Notes under the pieces: generated by a model | Told to the model about the DNA's origin: nothing | Databases searched by the model: none | The model's input: the letters and a program-made list of their open reading frames with translations, nothing else | Assembly: GCF_014898815.1 (NCBI RefSeq) | Contig: NW_026515548.1 | Location: forward strand, 1,594,501-1,658,500 | Length of the DNA stretch: 64,000 nt | Direction of reading: 5' to 3' | Source: Panonychus citri | Lineage: Eukaryota > Arthropoda > Arachnida > Trombidiformes > Tetranychidae | Shown: positions 13,801 to 28,215 of the stretch, piece by piece | How positions within the stretch are numbered: position 1 is the stretch's first letter | Layout: each line of letters opens with the position of its first letter | Position numbers and translations under genes: made by a program

Positions 13801-16800
13801 AAAAAATTATATCAGTTTCCTTTATCGAGCTCCCATGTGATCTGAATGGTCAATTTTTTTTCACCAAAGATTGTCTATTGTGTTCACTTATGTATCATAC
13901 TCAAGTTAATATCATTAAGATTGGACAAAAGGTAAGGCTCGAAGATTTTGTTCTTCAAAAAATTTCGATTTCGATTTAGTTCTAAACTGTTTTTTCCAAT
14001 GGTTATCTAAACTTTTTTCACAATTTATTAAATTACTAAGAGTAAATGCTTGAAAACGATATTGAGACCATTTAAAAAGTGAACCAACAAAGTTCTGTAG
14101 CCTCAGAATGAAAATATCAGGTTGAAATTTTCTTCCCCTGACCCAAGTCATCATTGTCTATGATCTAGGAACTTGAATGTAAACACATAATCGACTTAAA
14201 CATATATCTCGTCAGTTTGGTTCGACAATTAGATTAATGAGACAATAGACTGTCATTGAATCGCCATTATCAAGGTCACATCCATGAACTTCTCAGTAAA
14301 TTTGATGAATTTCAAATGATTGACAGTTTGGATTAAAAGAAGAAGAGATGGAAAAAGATTAATCATGTTTATTCATGATTCCTGAATAGAAAGAGACAGA
14401 GAGAGCAAACCAAATTCTATAATTCTATCGATCAATTGTCTGAAATAGATAATACTAACAAAGATGAACAGATAGCAAATACCATGAAATTTTCTTGAGT
14501 ATGAAAACAATTTGGAAAATAATTTTACTCTTCATCATGACGATGATGAAATAAACATGAACATTGTAATATTATTTGTAAGAGAAAATATTTACTCTAT
14601 CGTTTGCTGTAACTCCTACAGGGATTTGTTTTATCTTCATAATTGTTATCATGAAATCTATTCAAAGGGTATGTTAGTATCTATTATATCATGATGGAAT
14701 AAACAAAATCCATGCTAAGCTTTCATGAAAATTTGAGTGATAAAATTTTGAATTTTCACTTTCACCGTGAATAAAAAAATTCCCTAAGCGGAGAAAAAGA
14801 TTTCACCTTGATAATAATAAGATGATTAACATTTAATTATCTATCAGTTTTTTTTCTCGTCTCATGTTAATCAACAGTTGATTAATGTTAGTTGCCCATG
14901 AGTGAGAATCATCATGACACCCTGAGCTAATTAGTGGAAAGCTCCATGTACAAGTTAACAATTAAAAGTCAAATGATTACAGGAGTAGAAACCAGCAAAT
15001 TGTGATGAAATAATACAATTAATCTAATTTTTGTGTCATTTTTGATTAGCTATATGATTAACTTGTAATCTAAAGTTAATCGCAACTTATTATTAACTAG
15101 TATTATCATATGATAACAATTTAAAGTTCATATTCAGATGAAACTGTGAATATTTATCATGCTTCATGACTGATTATCATAATAACAGTAAATCTTTATA
15201 GTAAATAATATTACAATTTAATCAGGTTATTCAAAGTTATGCCTTTCGCTGTTGATTGTTGGCAAATTAACTATTTTAATTAGATGATGTATATCATGTA
15301 AACATTTAGCTCAGAACTTTTCCAAAATCAGTGGGACATGTTATTAGAATTGGTGTCGAGAATCAAATAATAATGATCGTTAGAAAAAGTCAACAATCTA
15401 TCAAAAGTTATCAAAAGTTGATATTTTTTCTCAGCAAAATTTCAATATATCGACTGAACATAAGTTACAATAAAAGTTCAGGAAGTTTAAAAGTTGATGT
15501 AATTGTTATTATATCGATTTTATTTTCTTCACTTTGCCAATAATTATCATGAAAATCGTTCGATATATCATATTGATGGAAAGATAATCGATTGACCTGA
15601 GGCCCTTCATTGAAACTTGAGTGAATTGAGTTTCTTGGTCATTGATTGAAAGAATAGTATTGAAATTTGATTGAGGAAATAAAAACTATTTCATTTTCTC
15701 TCAGATCAAAGTTTTCGCTTCTTCATCTCCTCTCTTCCGTCACATCATGTCAATCATCATCTTTTCCTCATTTCCGTTTCTCTTCTCTCTCTCTCTCTCT
15801 CTCTCATTCTTAGATTTCCACCTTGATTGTTGATGAAAGTTAATTGAAATTAGACAAGACTATTGTTGCGCTTCAGACTTGAGCTTAATTAGTTCACACT
15901 CGAAATTAAAAGTTTAGATCTTTTTTGCTATCGAAATGAAAGTCGATGTTGAATATGATCTTCATCTAAAATGTGAAAAAGATGAAGACACGAAAGGAAA
16001 TGATAGAAACATTTGACTGATCATAACACTGAACATGATTAATGAATAATTGATTACCCAATAATCAACGGTTGATTAGCTCAACACACAAATAGACAGA
16101 ATGATAAACATGAAACATTTAACATCATCTCTGAGTTTCCGATTGTAACGGAAAAGTTAATTGTTAGGAAGGGAGAAAAAAACTGATTAAATTGACAGCT
16201 AATACCAAACAATCAAATCTAATTATTCAGTCTAATTAAATTTTTCCCTGAAAATGTAGACAAACAATAATATCATTAATTTAAATCAGCTTTGTTACTG
16301 TTTTCCTAAAGGTAATCAAATAGCTGAACTAAATCAACACTAATCATGATTAAGGTGAAAATGTAACATTTGAAACATGCTACCAGAGATAAATTAAATC
16401 TGATTACAAATCAGAAACTAATTCAGGGTAAAATTAGATCAATGGACCAAATAATTTAGCAATATTATCATCATCTTCTTGGTTGGTATTGTTATAATCA
16501 TCTGATCATCTGGGAGTGATGGTCAGTAGGATATGAAAGCATCTAAGATGAGTTAAGCCTCAGAATAGTGAATGATGATGAAGATAAGGATGAAAAATAA
16601 TAGATACGAAAAAGAAATCAGCATTGTGAGGATTTGATCTTTATCCCTTTAGGCTATTGGTCAGTTAATTTGATGTGGATGAGAAGAATGAGTTTACAGT
16701 TGATCTGATCCGATCTGAAAATGATTAACAGGAAATTGAATATAATTCATTTCCTCAAGTGAACATTAAATCTTCATCCAAGACTCATCTTCATCTTTAT

Positions 16801-17306
16801 CATGTTCATCCCCATGAAAGTAAACAGTTTTATTGAAAATAGCTTCATAGTCAACAGGCTAAAATGTAATTCAATTGGCAAAAGTTATCATGATTACAAT
16901 ACTAATGATATAACAATATCAGCATTAATTTAATAACGATAATGGTTGTAATCATAATAAATTGTCAGAAAAATATTAATATAATAATAATGTGACAACA
17001 ATAGAGATGATGATGGAGAGAGAGAGAGAGAGAGAGAAAGTTATCTTTAGAACTTTTTTCCTTCTAAAGAATAAAATTTTTTACTTTTGGTACTGAAGAT
17101 GTAAAAAGATGAGAAGGTGATATTCTTAGCTATATATATCACAAATACCCACCGAGGGTATTCATAAATTTTATTGAATTTCTCTTTGTACTAACGATAA
17201 TGTAAATGAAACCATCGTTGGGAAACACTGATGTAAAGGTAAAAACTGCTTCCTTTCAAATTAATCTGCTTATTCTTGTACAAAGTAATCAAATGGAAGG
17301 TGACTC

Positions 17307-17373
<67 letters not shown>

Positions 17374-20300
17374 TTCTCTTCTTTCTTACTTTCTTTCTTT
17401 CTCCCTCACATTCTCATCATCATCTTAGATTTTACTTCATCTTTATCATATTCCAAGTTCTCATGTTGCCTCAAGAGCCAATTAAAATTCATTTGAGCAA
17501 AATAAATAATCATCTCATTTCCATTCCTTGATCATCATCTTTATCATGGAAGATAAAAATGATAAAATAATTCATTTCTTCATGATAAAGGAAGAGAATG
17601 AAAAGAGATAGAATATGAAAAATGATTCCTTTCGACATATTGTTCTGTCATTAATTCTTGTTAATTTAAATTAATCAGCATTTAAAACTCTTGATCACTT
17701 AAGCCATAAATCTAACAAGATATTAAATTGTTTCATATTAACTTATACATAATAATTAGCAATCAAAAGAAGTAGACAATCATTGAGGCTGTAAATTAAA
17801 TTTTTATCATTCTTTTGATATTTTATTGAAATAAAATGGTGACGCTTTCAGGAAGATTAAATAATATTCAGGATAACAGAATATTTTTTTGTCCAACTCA
17901 GTTTCATGTTGATTTTACCCTGAAATTGATGTTGATAATTGAGTAACTATATTCTGATTTATTATCTCATATGTCTTGGTTGAGCTTTTGTCTATCATCA
18001 CCATCATCATCATTAGAGTATCATTATCATGAATACCCTGAATTACTTGAAAGAAAAAGATAATCTTCTTGATGACCTTTCACTAATAATACTTTCTCAT
18101 CAGAGATAATCATGTTAAGCTCGTTATTCTGGTTCGATCATTTTCATTCATGGTGACCAGTAACCTCCCTTCATGGTTTTTCATGGAAATTCAACTTTCA
18201 ATAAATTGAGAAGGTTAATTACCAAATGTTAATCCATTGATTCAGTGATCAGTGATCAGTAATCAGTAATAATCAACCATGAAAGATATTCAGAATTTCT
18301 ATCAAATTAATGAAACCGTAATTTTTTTTCTTCTCCCAATTTAATTTAATCATCATTAACTTTGATCGACTCTCAGAATCTCTGAATTGATCACTGATTC
18401 TTTTCCTACTTCTTAGGTCAAAATCTCGGAGAAGAAAAAATCCCTTCCAATTATAATTTACTTTTCTAATTAAAATTGTTGAAAGATTAATGAGTTTACA
18501 AGCAAAGTTGAGATTAATTATCGTCCAACTTGTGATTTAATGAGAAATTTAAATTAGATTATAACTCTAGTTAATCATAGGTATAATTATTTCATCATAG
18601 AAAAAGGGATAAAAAAGTTATCAATTTTTTGCTCCACTTTTCCATTTTTAGCTACTGAATACTCAGTGTTTGGAATTGGAAATTTTGTCTTGACAGGATT
18701 GATAATAATCATGAGATACTTGGAACGGAAATGTAAATTATATCAATGGAAATTTTATCGTCGATACTTAAATTGTAAATACTATGTAAAAACTGTTTTT
18801 CTCATGCAATTTTGAAAAGTTCATATGAATAGATGAATTTCAGAGGTGAAAAAGAAACTATTTCATGATGAGTTTTATTTTTCTTTTCTTTTATTCTGAA
18901 TATTAATTTCGCCATTTTTATGAGTAATTTCAATTGTTTTCCTTTTATTGTTGAGACATAAGAATGAAACAAAAATCCACCCACTGAATTGTTCCAATTT
19001 TTTATTCTCAACAATTTCCTCATCCATTTTCATGGTACTTTCATTTTTCATGAGAATGAGAAAAAAATTCATTCAATTGGTTAACCAATTACTCTGGTCA
19101 AGATTAGTTCATAATTGATTAAATCAAGTTACTTAAGTTAATTGATTGTTTTTAATTTAATCAATTAGTGTTTGATTGAATTGATCAAAATCAATAAACA
19201 ATTTACAACGATGAGCAAAAAAAACTGAAAACGTGATTAGATTTTAATTTAATTATCATTGATTGTAAATGAGATTATAATTTGATATTGACCAATGTCC
19301 AGACTGTTGTTAATTAACTTGATTTAATTGTACACTTGATTGTTGTGATTTTTAATTGTTACAGTTGATTGAATCGATAAACACAATTAACTCATAATCG
19401 TTACGATGAACAAAAAAATCTATTGGATTAGATGATGAAGATAATTTAATCTTGAGCTTAATTAGAAATTAATTCTAATCAAATTTAATTACAAGTGATT
19501 GTTTTTAATAGAAACAATTTTAATCTTATCATTTATTTTTGTACATAATTAGATTAATTATCATGATAATTAAAAAGAGATAAAAAAAGTTACAATCAAG
19601 TTTGAAAATGATTAATTTAATTAACTAATACAAAAAAAAAAGATTCTGAAACAATTTAAACTTTGATTATCTAATTAACTTTGTTTGATTTTATTGTCAA
19701 TTGTGATTTTTAATTAGCAAGAAAATTACATTAAACATTTAGACTAAATTGTTGTAACAATTTAATTCAATTGAATTGATTTCTCTTTCATATATTACCT
19801 TTTGAATGTTATTCTGGAAATGATAATTTATTACAATTGAATAAATTGTTCCTCAAGACATGATTATGTTGCAAAAGAAGATTAATTTAATTGTAACAAT
19901 CAAACAAAAACTAATGAAATAAAATTAGTGAACAATTTACATAAGAAAAAGTTGAAATAATTTAAATTTCTGATTCCAACAATTTAATCTAATTGGTGAT
20001 CAACATAAATTGAGTTAAAATTTAAGAGACAATTTGATTGATTGGGATAAATTGTTGTTGATTTCTAGTTGATTAAGTTGAACGATTATTAATCAAAAAG
20101 GTCCAATTGAATCTAATGATCTTAAAGTGATGAATTAAATCAACTGAACCATCAAATAGTAACAACAACAATTAACGCGGGTCAATGAATGATCATCAAC
20201 CAAGGAAACAAATTAATCGACCAAGTGTAACAATTAACTTCAAGGTAGAAAATCAATTTAATATTAACAATTTACCGATGAAGGGAAAAAGAGGAAATTG

Positions 20301-23300
20301 AAAGTTGATCAGTTTCATGATGGAAGAGGGAAAAAAAACCTTCCATGAAATTGTTCATGATTCGGATACGATGAAATGAAAAGTTGTTACCATGAAAATA
20401 TCACCTTATTATGAACATGTGAACATTATTATTTTGAATAAGTGAAAAGAAATTGTGAAAATATTAATGATAAAAAGCATTTTTTATCCAGCAAATTATT
20501 CAGCAATTTCATGGAATCGATAATGATTAATGGACTATATTTACTTTAATTGTTGATCATTTTTAGACCAAATATCAATATAATATCATATTCCCGTGAT
20601 ACATTATCATGAAAATTTTATTCTATTGATCAAATTTGCACCTTACCAATAACGGAAATGATAATGAACATGTTGCACTTAAAAACTGCCTGAGGGGATA
20701 TTTTTTTCTGAGTAGACCAACATTTGAATAACATTATCGATATTACCAATGGTTTATGATTCAGTTTCATTTCTTTCCCTGGACTCAATTATCATAATCA
20801 CCTTCATGGTTCATGTAATTAAATTTTATTATTGTTATTAACTGACTGTTGAAATGAATTCGGGAAAATCTTGAGACTTTTTTGAAAGCTCAAAGGTGAT
20901 TAACTATCTTGTTCTTGTTTCATGATATAATCATGGATATCATTTCAAGTGCAACTCATTGAAATATGAGACTTTTCTTGTTTTCTCATCATGAAATCGA
21001 AAAATATTTTCCACAAACTTCCATGAACTTTTGTGGTGTTAACTTGTGAGCATTTCCTCATCTTGGAAAAAATGATTACCTTGAACTCAAGATATTTAAA
21101 AAGCTTCCTGTTCGTGACCATAAAAGGTACAACTGAATTTTGAATCTTCAATTTCAAAGGGGGAAAAAGTTCAATCATCATGTAAAAAGATAAAGATGCT
21201 GAAATTGAGTCATAATCCATGTATAAAAATGGTGAATTATTCAGCATGATATTGAAAATAAAATGGAACCTCCCGGAAATTTTGACTTTTGTCATTCAAA
21301 AGAATCAATGAATCAGAAGAAAATCGGAATAATAATATCCTGAACTTCACCATGTTTCAATTACTCTTGAGATCTTCACCTTTTAATTGTTTCTATTTGT
21401 TTCCTTATCAAGTTGTGATCTTCTGATTCCTTTCAGGTCATAACTTTACCCATGGAAATTCAATTAGAACACTTATATTGAATAACATATTTCAGGGGAA
21501 ATTCAGAGGATAAATTGATTACGGAAGTAAAGAAGAAGAAAAAAAATGGTGACATTATTATCTCAAGATAAAAGACATGATTCTGATATCAGAAAGCCAT
21601 CATGATACCAATGATGATGATGATCCTCCTTTGAGAGATAATATCAAGAAGCTGACAAAGACAAAAGCCTCTATTGAGTAGAGAACTGAACTTTCCTGGT
21701 TTAATGAGAAATAGATGATAACAAAGATAATGAAAGATAATGAGTGAGTGAAAAAGTGAGAAAGATTATCATCATTATCGTACAAATGAAGGTGATATAA
21801 GTAAGAGTAAAGATAAATGTTATATGCTGACGATGCTTTCCAAGCAATAAACAGGCAACTAAATTATCATGTAAATTGTCATGTTAATTGCTGACAATTA
21901 ACACGAGATAAACTCATCCCAGTGTCTAATTGAAATACAAATATAAAAATCCCTTGAACATTGAGTGTACAATTTGTTGGCTTTAACAGTCGATTTCATT
22001 TGTATCTTAATTTAGGAAAACAAAAGATTTCTCAAGTCAAATCTAAGAGGAGAAACATGATGATCATGATGAAATTATAGAAAATTCTGATTTCTCATGG
22101 GATATGAATCATTTCCACTCGACTAGTTGATTTATGAATCAATGGATTATTTTTTTTTCTTCAAACAATAACAAAAAATAACTTCCAACCAATTGATTGT
22201 GATGATGATTATTACAAAACAGAATTCTAATACATAATAATATCTCATTATCTATTGAAATTATCATGGTTATTTCTGTTCATGAATTTCAATAATCTGA
22301 TATGATGAATTCAGGAAAATCGTAAACATGTTTACAGTGGCAGATTTTTTTGTTGCTGAAACATTGTTGATAATTTAAATGGTGGTTCATTGTATCCATA
22401 AAGTTTGATCAGAAATCAGCAGATTAACAATCAGCAAGATGATAAAATGTTCAAAATGTTCAAAATTTACATTATCTTTATGATAGTTATCATGCAAACT
22501 GAATATTAGATAGTCTTGAACTTCTCAGAATTCATGAGACATTCGGAAATTTTCATTCCTTCCGCTTTTTTTAAAAGTTCAACATCACAATCTTCATGAT
22601 CATCATGATGTATTTGATTGAACACCATTATCTTTATGAACCCATGAAAATGAAGTTCTCACTGTATAATATAATCTTTGAACTTTTAAAGGTCTCACAT
22701 TGGTCATCCTTGGTCACTACTCTATGATATCCAGGGAAAGTGTAATTTCAATGATCCATGAAAAGTTATATGATCTTAACATGTGGACAAATTTTCATGA
22801 GTTATAATATTAATATAAACTGAATTCTTGAAATTTGAGTAGACTTATTAAAAAAGTAAAACTGACCGATATCATGAGAGAAAATGAAAAAAAAATTATT
22901 ATTTTCTCTTTCTTTGGACATGATGGTGATCATGTTCTGTCATTTGTTTTAAAATGATGCCATTAAATGAAAGATGACCAATGGATGGACAACCAATTTC
23001 GATGTTACCTGTGGACATGATGATTAAACTTGAGATTATGTTCCCATAGATTCTTGAACTTACCTATGAGAATAAATTTGACCCTTGATGCTAATAATGG
23101 TCAATTATCATTATGATTATCTGTCGATAACAATTGTACTCATAATGATAATATGCTGTTATCGTAATCACATGAAAATAACTTTTACCCACCCAAGTTA
23201 TTCATCTAATATCTTTATCCTTTCCTGATTCTCATCCATGATATTCATATGGTAGAAATATAAGAATTTATTTGTGAATGAATTGCAAAGAAAATCTAAT

Positions 23301-25622
23301 GAAAATAATTGATTATCATTCAGTTTTTTTTATCAAATATCTTTAGTAGTCATGAAGATAACATTGAATAGGAATAATAATTCCTGGTGAATGATTGGTC
23401 TGTTGTTCTTGAAAAGGAAAAAGTTTCAATGATGATAAACCAATAAGAAGATGATAAAGATTCTGAATAAGATATCACATTATATTAAAATTCTCCCATG
23501 TATTTATATGCTAATATTATTAATATTTTTCTTTTCACTCATTCATTCATTTTTACCCTCATGATAATCATGATATTCATTCATTGATGATTCATCATAC
23601 TTTTATTTTGAATGATATTAATGATGATGATGATGATGTTCATCATCATAGTACGATGCTAATAGTTTGATAAAAGATAATATTACCTTAGTAAAAAAAG
23701 AAACTCAGATGATGTTGAGATATTATCACTTAGATAATAATGGTGATGATTATGATTATTATGATGGCGATGAGAGGGAAATGTTTGTTAATCAGATAAA
23801 CTATAAGTTAACTGGACAAGTGATAATGGTTTTTCAAGGATTGGTCATCGTAATCATGGTGATTATGATAATGATCCGGTGATAATGAATTAGATGAGCA
23901 TCTTTTGAGCTGCCATTTTCTTTGCTGGCAAAACGTTTCATCGGTGAAATATTATCATCAATTCTGATAATGAGTAATCTAATAATGTATCAATGTGTGT
24001 TTCTGTTGAGAGGTTATTGTTGTATATGAGTTTTCATGATTGTTGAAAGCTCGAGAAAAATATAAATCTTGTTTATTTATTAGTCTCTCCATTTATTCAA
24101 AGTAATCTGTTTGATTGTTCATTCATAGTTCTGAGTATGATTAAAGTGGACAGGGAAAAAGTATTATTATATTCACCAAATGATGTCTATTAAATGATGA
24201 ACATTGATAAATAACTAAAAGATCACAATTTGAATCTAATTCTGTTTTAAGTTGACGTTTCAATCACCCTTTTTATCTGATAACTATAACTTATTATCTA
24301 AATTGTTTGCTTGGTTTTTAATACTATTATTCAATGTTTACTATTTCCTCAATTCTGGGATTTAAATTTCATTTCAATTTGCTCAACAGTTTCTGTCTCT
24401 CTGTTGAAAATCAAATGATATTATCTTGGGTCAGACAATCAAATATTAAAGCAGTTTGATTGTTAATAAAATCATTTATCATGTAAACTCAATGAGTGTT
24501 TAAAATTCAAATCAGCGATTATCATGAAATCTTTTCATTGATACTCAGTCTCGTCTCTGAATAGTTCAAGATAAATTCAGTTGGATAACTTGCTTAGAAT
24601 AATTTGAATCACTTGAGATTATTTAAAATTCACAATTTCTTATGATCATATTATTTAATATAAAATTTTCTTAATCTTCTCAATATATTTTCACCTTATA
24701 AACAAAAGGATATTAGATTTAGATCGAGGGTTAATGGATGTTGGTTAACTTTCGATTATTTCTTGTATCTATTAATAATATTTAAATTCTGTTGAGAATA
24801 AGGATAACTTACTCTTCTTTTATTCTGAAGGGCTCTCGTGTAGTCGTTTCGCTTAGCGGTTGTTGCGTCGACTTTACTTAAAATAACCGCCATGTGAATA
24901 TAAGCAAAAGAGATTATGAAAAGCGGAATAAAATATTGTAGGGCCACTAGGAAGTGGTTATAAAGTCGCCAAAAGTCCCGTGGTAGATTGTAAATGTCGC
25001 AAAAAGGTTCGGTATAATTAGACGTTTGATGTGACCAAAGGTAACGAACCTCCCAGTTGATAGCGTTTGGAGCTGCGAGTAAGAATGATATTAACCAGAT
25101 GAAGGCGATTATGTATAAGGCACTTTTCTTGTACATTCGGGTGGCCAATGGTCGGGTTACTGCATGATGACGGTCAAGTGAGATGGCGACTAAGGTAAAT
25201 ATGGACACATTAACGGAGATCACTTGTGCAGTTGGGCAAAGAGAGCACATGAAAATGGGTAATACCCAACGTTGAAGTAAAGCGGCCTGGAATTGGAAGG
25301 GTACTACAAGGGAAGCAATGACCAGATCGGCAACGGCCAAATTGGCGATGAAAAAGTTGGTTACGTTTCTCATTCGCTTGGAATTGATTACAATCCAAAG
25401 AACCATTGAATTACCAATGATTGCAGAAAGTGATACAAGTAGATACATTACCGTTAGAAAGATAATTAATAAAGGTGGAATTTGATAAATTCCAGATTCA
25501 TCGATTTCCTCAGAGGGAAGTGATGTCGGCGATGAAGCTAGAACGGAAGTGGAAGTATTTTTAACCGTCGAAACGGATGAAGATGATGACGATGAATCAG
25601 AAATGAATCTGGTCTTATCCAT
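3978..25622 (-). CDS. Rhodopsin-family neuropeptide GPCR, leucokinin-receptor-like
   Basis: Four coding exons join in frame to about 391 residues: 25622-24813 (N-terminus to TM5 and start of loop 3), 4881-4781 (TM6), 4540-4450 (TM7) and 4151-3978 (tail, TAA). Visible landmarks are an N-terminal Ser/Thr-rich ectodomain with an N-glycosylation site, TM1 with GNSMVLWIV, TM2 NLAVADLVIA, TM3 ending in DRHHAV (DRH where most class A receptors have DRY), TM6 FAICWLPFQLYN, TM7 SNSCYNPFIYAIYG (NPxxY) and helix 8 ERFKAEFVARF. Phases fit at every junction: the loop-3 donor after NKRR joins VIKML. The DRH motif, FQFQAALLQRW and SNSCYNPFIY resemble arthropod leucokinin receptors most; RYamide/NPY-type receptors are the next candidates. 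It would act at the plasma membrane, coupling a neuropeptide to G proteins. The start chosen is the first ATG of the open exon; an upstream non-coding exon is possible. Confidence 0.85.
6546..6588. repeat. GAA/GA microsatellite
   Basis: About eight GAA units running into GA units, inside the receptor intron. Confidence 0.9.
7846..7878. repeat. (CT)n microsatellite
   Basis: About 16 CT units in a pure run inside the receptor intron. Confidence 0.95.
15785..15804. repeat. (CT)n microsatellite
   Basis: Short pure CT run inside the receptor intron. Confidence 0.9.
17015..17037. repeat. (GA)n microsatellite
   Basis: Pure GA run of about 11 units. It lies about 270 bp from a longer CT run of opposite sense, so the two could pair as a hairpin. 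Confidence 0.9.
17308..17365. repeat. (CT)n microsatellite, about 29 units
   Basis: Long nearly pure CT run. The apparent ORF across it encodes only alternating Ser and Leu, so I do not call a gene. Confidence 0.95.
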
Positions 25623-28215
25623 AATGTGGACGATGATTTGACACCAACAATTTAAACTGTCACAATCAATCAAACGATTATAATCACACAGCAAATTAAA
25701 TCCATGATGAAATATTATCGTAAACAATTGAACTGACAACAATTTGGTTTATTATTATCGTTTGTATATCGATACAATCAAACAATTCACTTTATTTTAA
25801 TTGTTGGATTTGTATCATTTTCGATTTTTTTTTCCAATTGTAATCTAATTGATTGACAATTTAATCTCAACGGTGAAAGAAATGAAAAACTTTCCTGTTC
25901 TCCTCAAGTCTAATGGTAAACATTTAATGAACTATTCTTTCATGATAAATGTTACGAGAAATTCATGCGTCAGGGAAAAAAGTTCAGTCTCAATGAATTC
26001 AATGGTTGAGTTATATTGAAATAGATTCTGTCATGAGCCATGTTCCATGTTATTGTAACTATTATCATTAGATGATGATTATTGTGATGTTTTCTTAAGT
26101 CCTCTCATTAGGTTTGATTTGCTTGACCGTTGGTCATTAAGTTTCACTTTCGGTCCAAATTTTTGACCTCAAATCAATGAATCAGTTAATTGTTTTCTCT
26201 CTGCTTTTTTTTAATCATTTTGTTTGTATCACAATTACAACTAATCGTCATCATTATTAACGTTTTAATAAATTAAACGTGACAATTTAGTTATTGCTCA
26301 TTGATTTTGTGACTTGAAACAAATGAAACACTCTAACAATTAAAGTTAATCTAATAGCGATGATTAAATTAATCTAATTGTGATTGAAAGTCCTTTTCTA
26401 GGCTAATTAACTAAGAAACTTTTGTCTACTTATTTAATTAAAGTCAACAGAGATCATTAATCAATGGGAATCTATTTGATAGTTGATCAAATCAGTTTTA
26501 AACTTGTGAATGATAATCTTCAAGTCTAATTAAACTTTGATTAAATTAGAATTAAGAATGAATCAAAATTGATTAACATTGCAAGAGAGTCAATTAAGCT
26601 AATACTAATTAATAGGAAATAGTTTCACCATTGAGATTAATTAAATCAATCGTGAGTTGATCAATTTCAGGGGTGGAAAAATAATCAGTTAATTGTGATT
26701 AACAATCTCAAGGTAACCAAATTGAAAAATCGTAACAAAAATATTATTAATGACAATCAATGGTGATTATCATGATTCAACTACTGATCTTTAATTGTTA
26801 ATGATGATTAAATGAGACCAATCAAATTGAAATATCAAGTTAATAATCGATTAAAGTATCACAACAATTTAACTTAATGGTTATGATTTTCACCCAAGTG
26901 ATTGAGTTACAGTTTAAACAATCATTTAGTAAATTGTTCAGAAAATAATCTACCAATAAATGACAATTTAGTCGTAATAATAATAATATGTATTCACTTA
27001 CATGGTTATTCAGTTGAAATTCAATTCTAAATACAGAATAGACTCAATACAATTGAGATTATCATGAATATCATGAAGAAAAAGTAACATTATTGGTAAC
27101 ATGGTTTCCATAATGTTCTTAATGATTTCGATTGCAATTGTTTCTACAGAATAAACAATAATCTTGATGATGATGATGATGATGTTTATATAATCATGAT
27201 GGTCACTTGGATCATTTCATGTTCATCTTCATGGAAATGCCTTCATGTTACTCAGTTCAATTCGCTATTTTTTCATATGTATAAATCCTCTGATTGCTTT
27301 CACCAAACAGGAAACGAAAAAGTTACCATGAAAATCATCAGATAAAAGGATAACTAATAATAGTATGTTCATCATTATCTTCATGATGATGTTCAGCTTC
27401 ATGAACAATCAACTTTATGAACACTTACCAGGAGTTAATTTAAACTAATATTATACCAGAATGAGTGAATCTTTGTACAATCTTACATGTGACAATTAAC
27501 ACCTTCCATTTTGTTGATTTATTTGGAGTGACCAATGGTCAACTCTTCTTGTAACATTCAATTCAATGGTAATGTAATAACGATAATGTTGATTGTTTAT
27601 CGAGATTAATATTAACTGGTAACTTATTAGCTGCGAGCAAACTAATAATATGATTACATTGGAATCGAAGTATTCATTTTTTTTATTATATTGTTTCCTA
27701 TTCTCATTTCGGAGTTGTAATCATTTCAGATTCTTAATTCTTCAATAAAACAGTTATGTTGGTCAAGAAGATGAATTAAAGTGATTGGAGAAAAAAGAAT
27801 TACTATTACTGGTCAGTTCTGGCTACTTTTCTTCTCAAAGATTAATAATATATCACTTCATGATCATTCACGATCAACTTATTGTTACCAAATAATTTGA
27901 TTGTTTCTTATTATTCTGGTTACATCTTTTATCCTTTGTACATGATACTTGATTTTTTTTGCTTCCATTTACTTAAAGAGTTTTTTTTCTTGTTTCATTT
28001 TTTTACTCTCTCTTTGATATTTATCAGATTCCATCAGGAAGGTTTATGACTTGATTCTGTTTCTCCAAGTGTAACTTAATGAATAACTTTTTTTTGCTGG
28101 ACTATTGACTACTTGATATATTTTGGCTGTTATTTTGATCTTTGTCTGTAATTAAATAAATCGGATGAATTGATTAAGGAATTATCTTTGATTGTTGATA
28201 TTTTACATTCTCAGG
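25623..28215. other. Intergenic region upstream of the receptor start
   Basis: AT-rich non-coding sequence between the receptor start codon and the stop of the secreted-protein gene at 28216. It probably contains the receptor promoter and any 5' UTR exon, but I cannot point to a promoter. No domain-bearing ORF seen. Confidence 0.5.

Larger units (their letters stand above)
4882..24812 (-). other. Giant intron (19,931 bp) of the neuropeptide receptor
   Basis: The donor is GTAAGT (reverse strand, at 24812) and the acceptor is TTAG at 4882. It separates the TM1-5 exon from the TM6 exon. Inside I find no exon set that keeps frame, no protein domain and no long ORF: the open frames of 60-116 codons are in simple or AT-rich sequence and lack ATG plus splice context. 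The content is A+T-rich with many copies of the palindromic word TCATGA, recurrent AAAAAGTTCTGA-like words, and several dinucleotide runs listed separately. Confidence 0.75.

Noticed and set aside
17206..17496. 96-codon open frame rich in Ser-Leu
   Set aside because: It is a translated CT microsatellite.
8913..24150. Numerous 60-116-codon open frames in the receptor intron
   Set aside because: Most lack an ATG or splice context, have AT-driven composition (Lys, Asn, Ile, Phe) and carry no motif. They are expected by chance in 20 kb.
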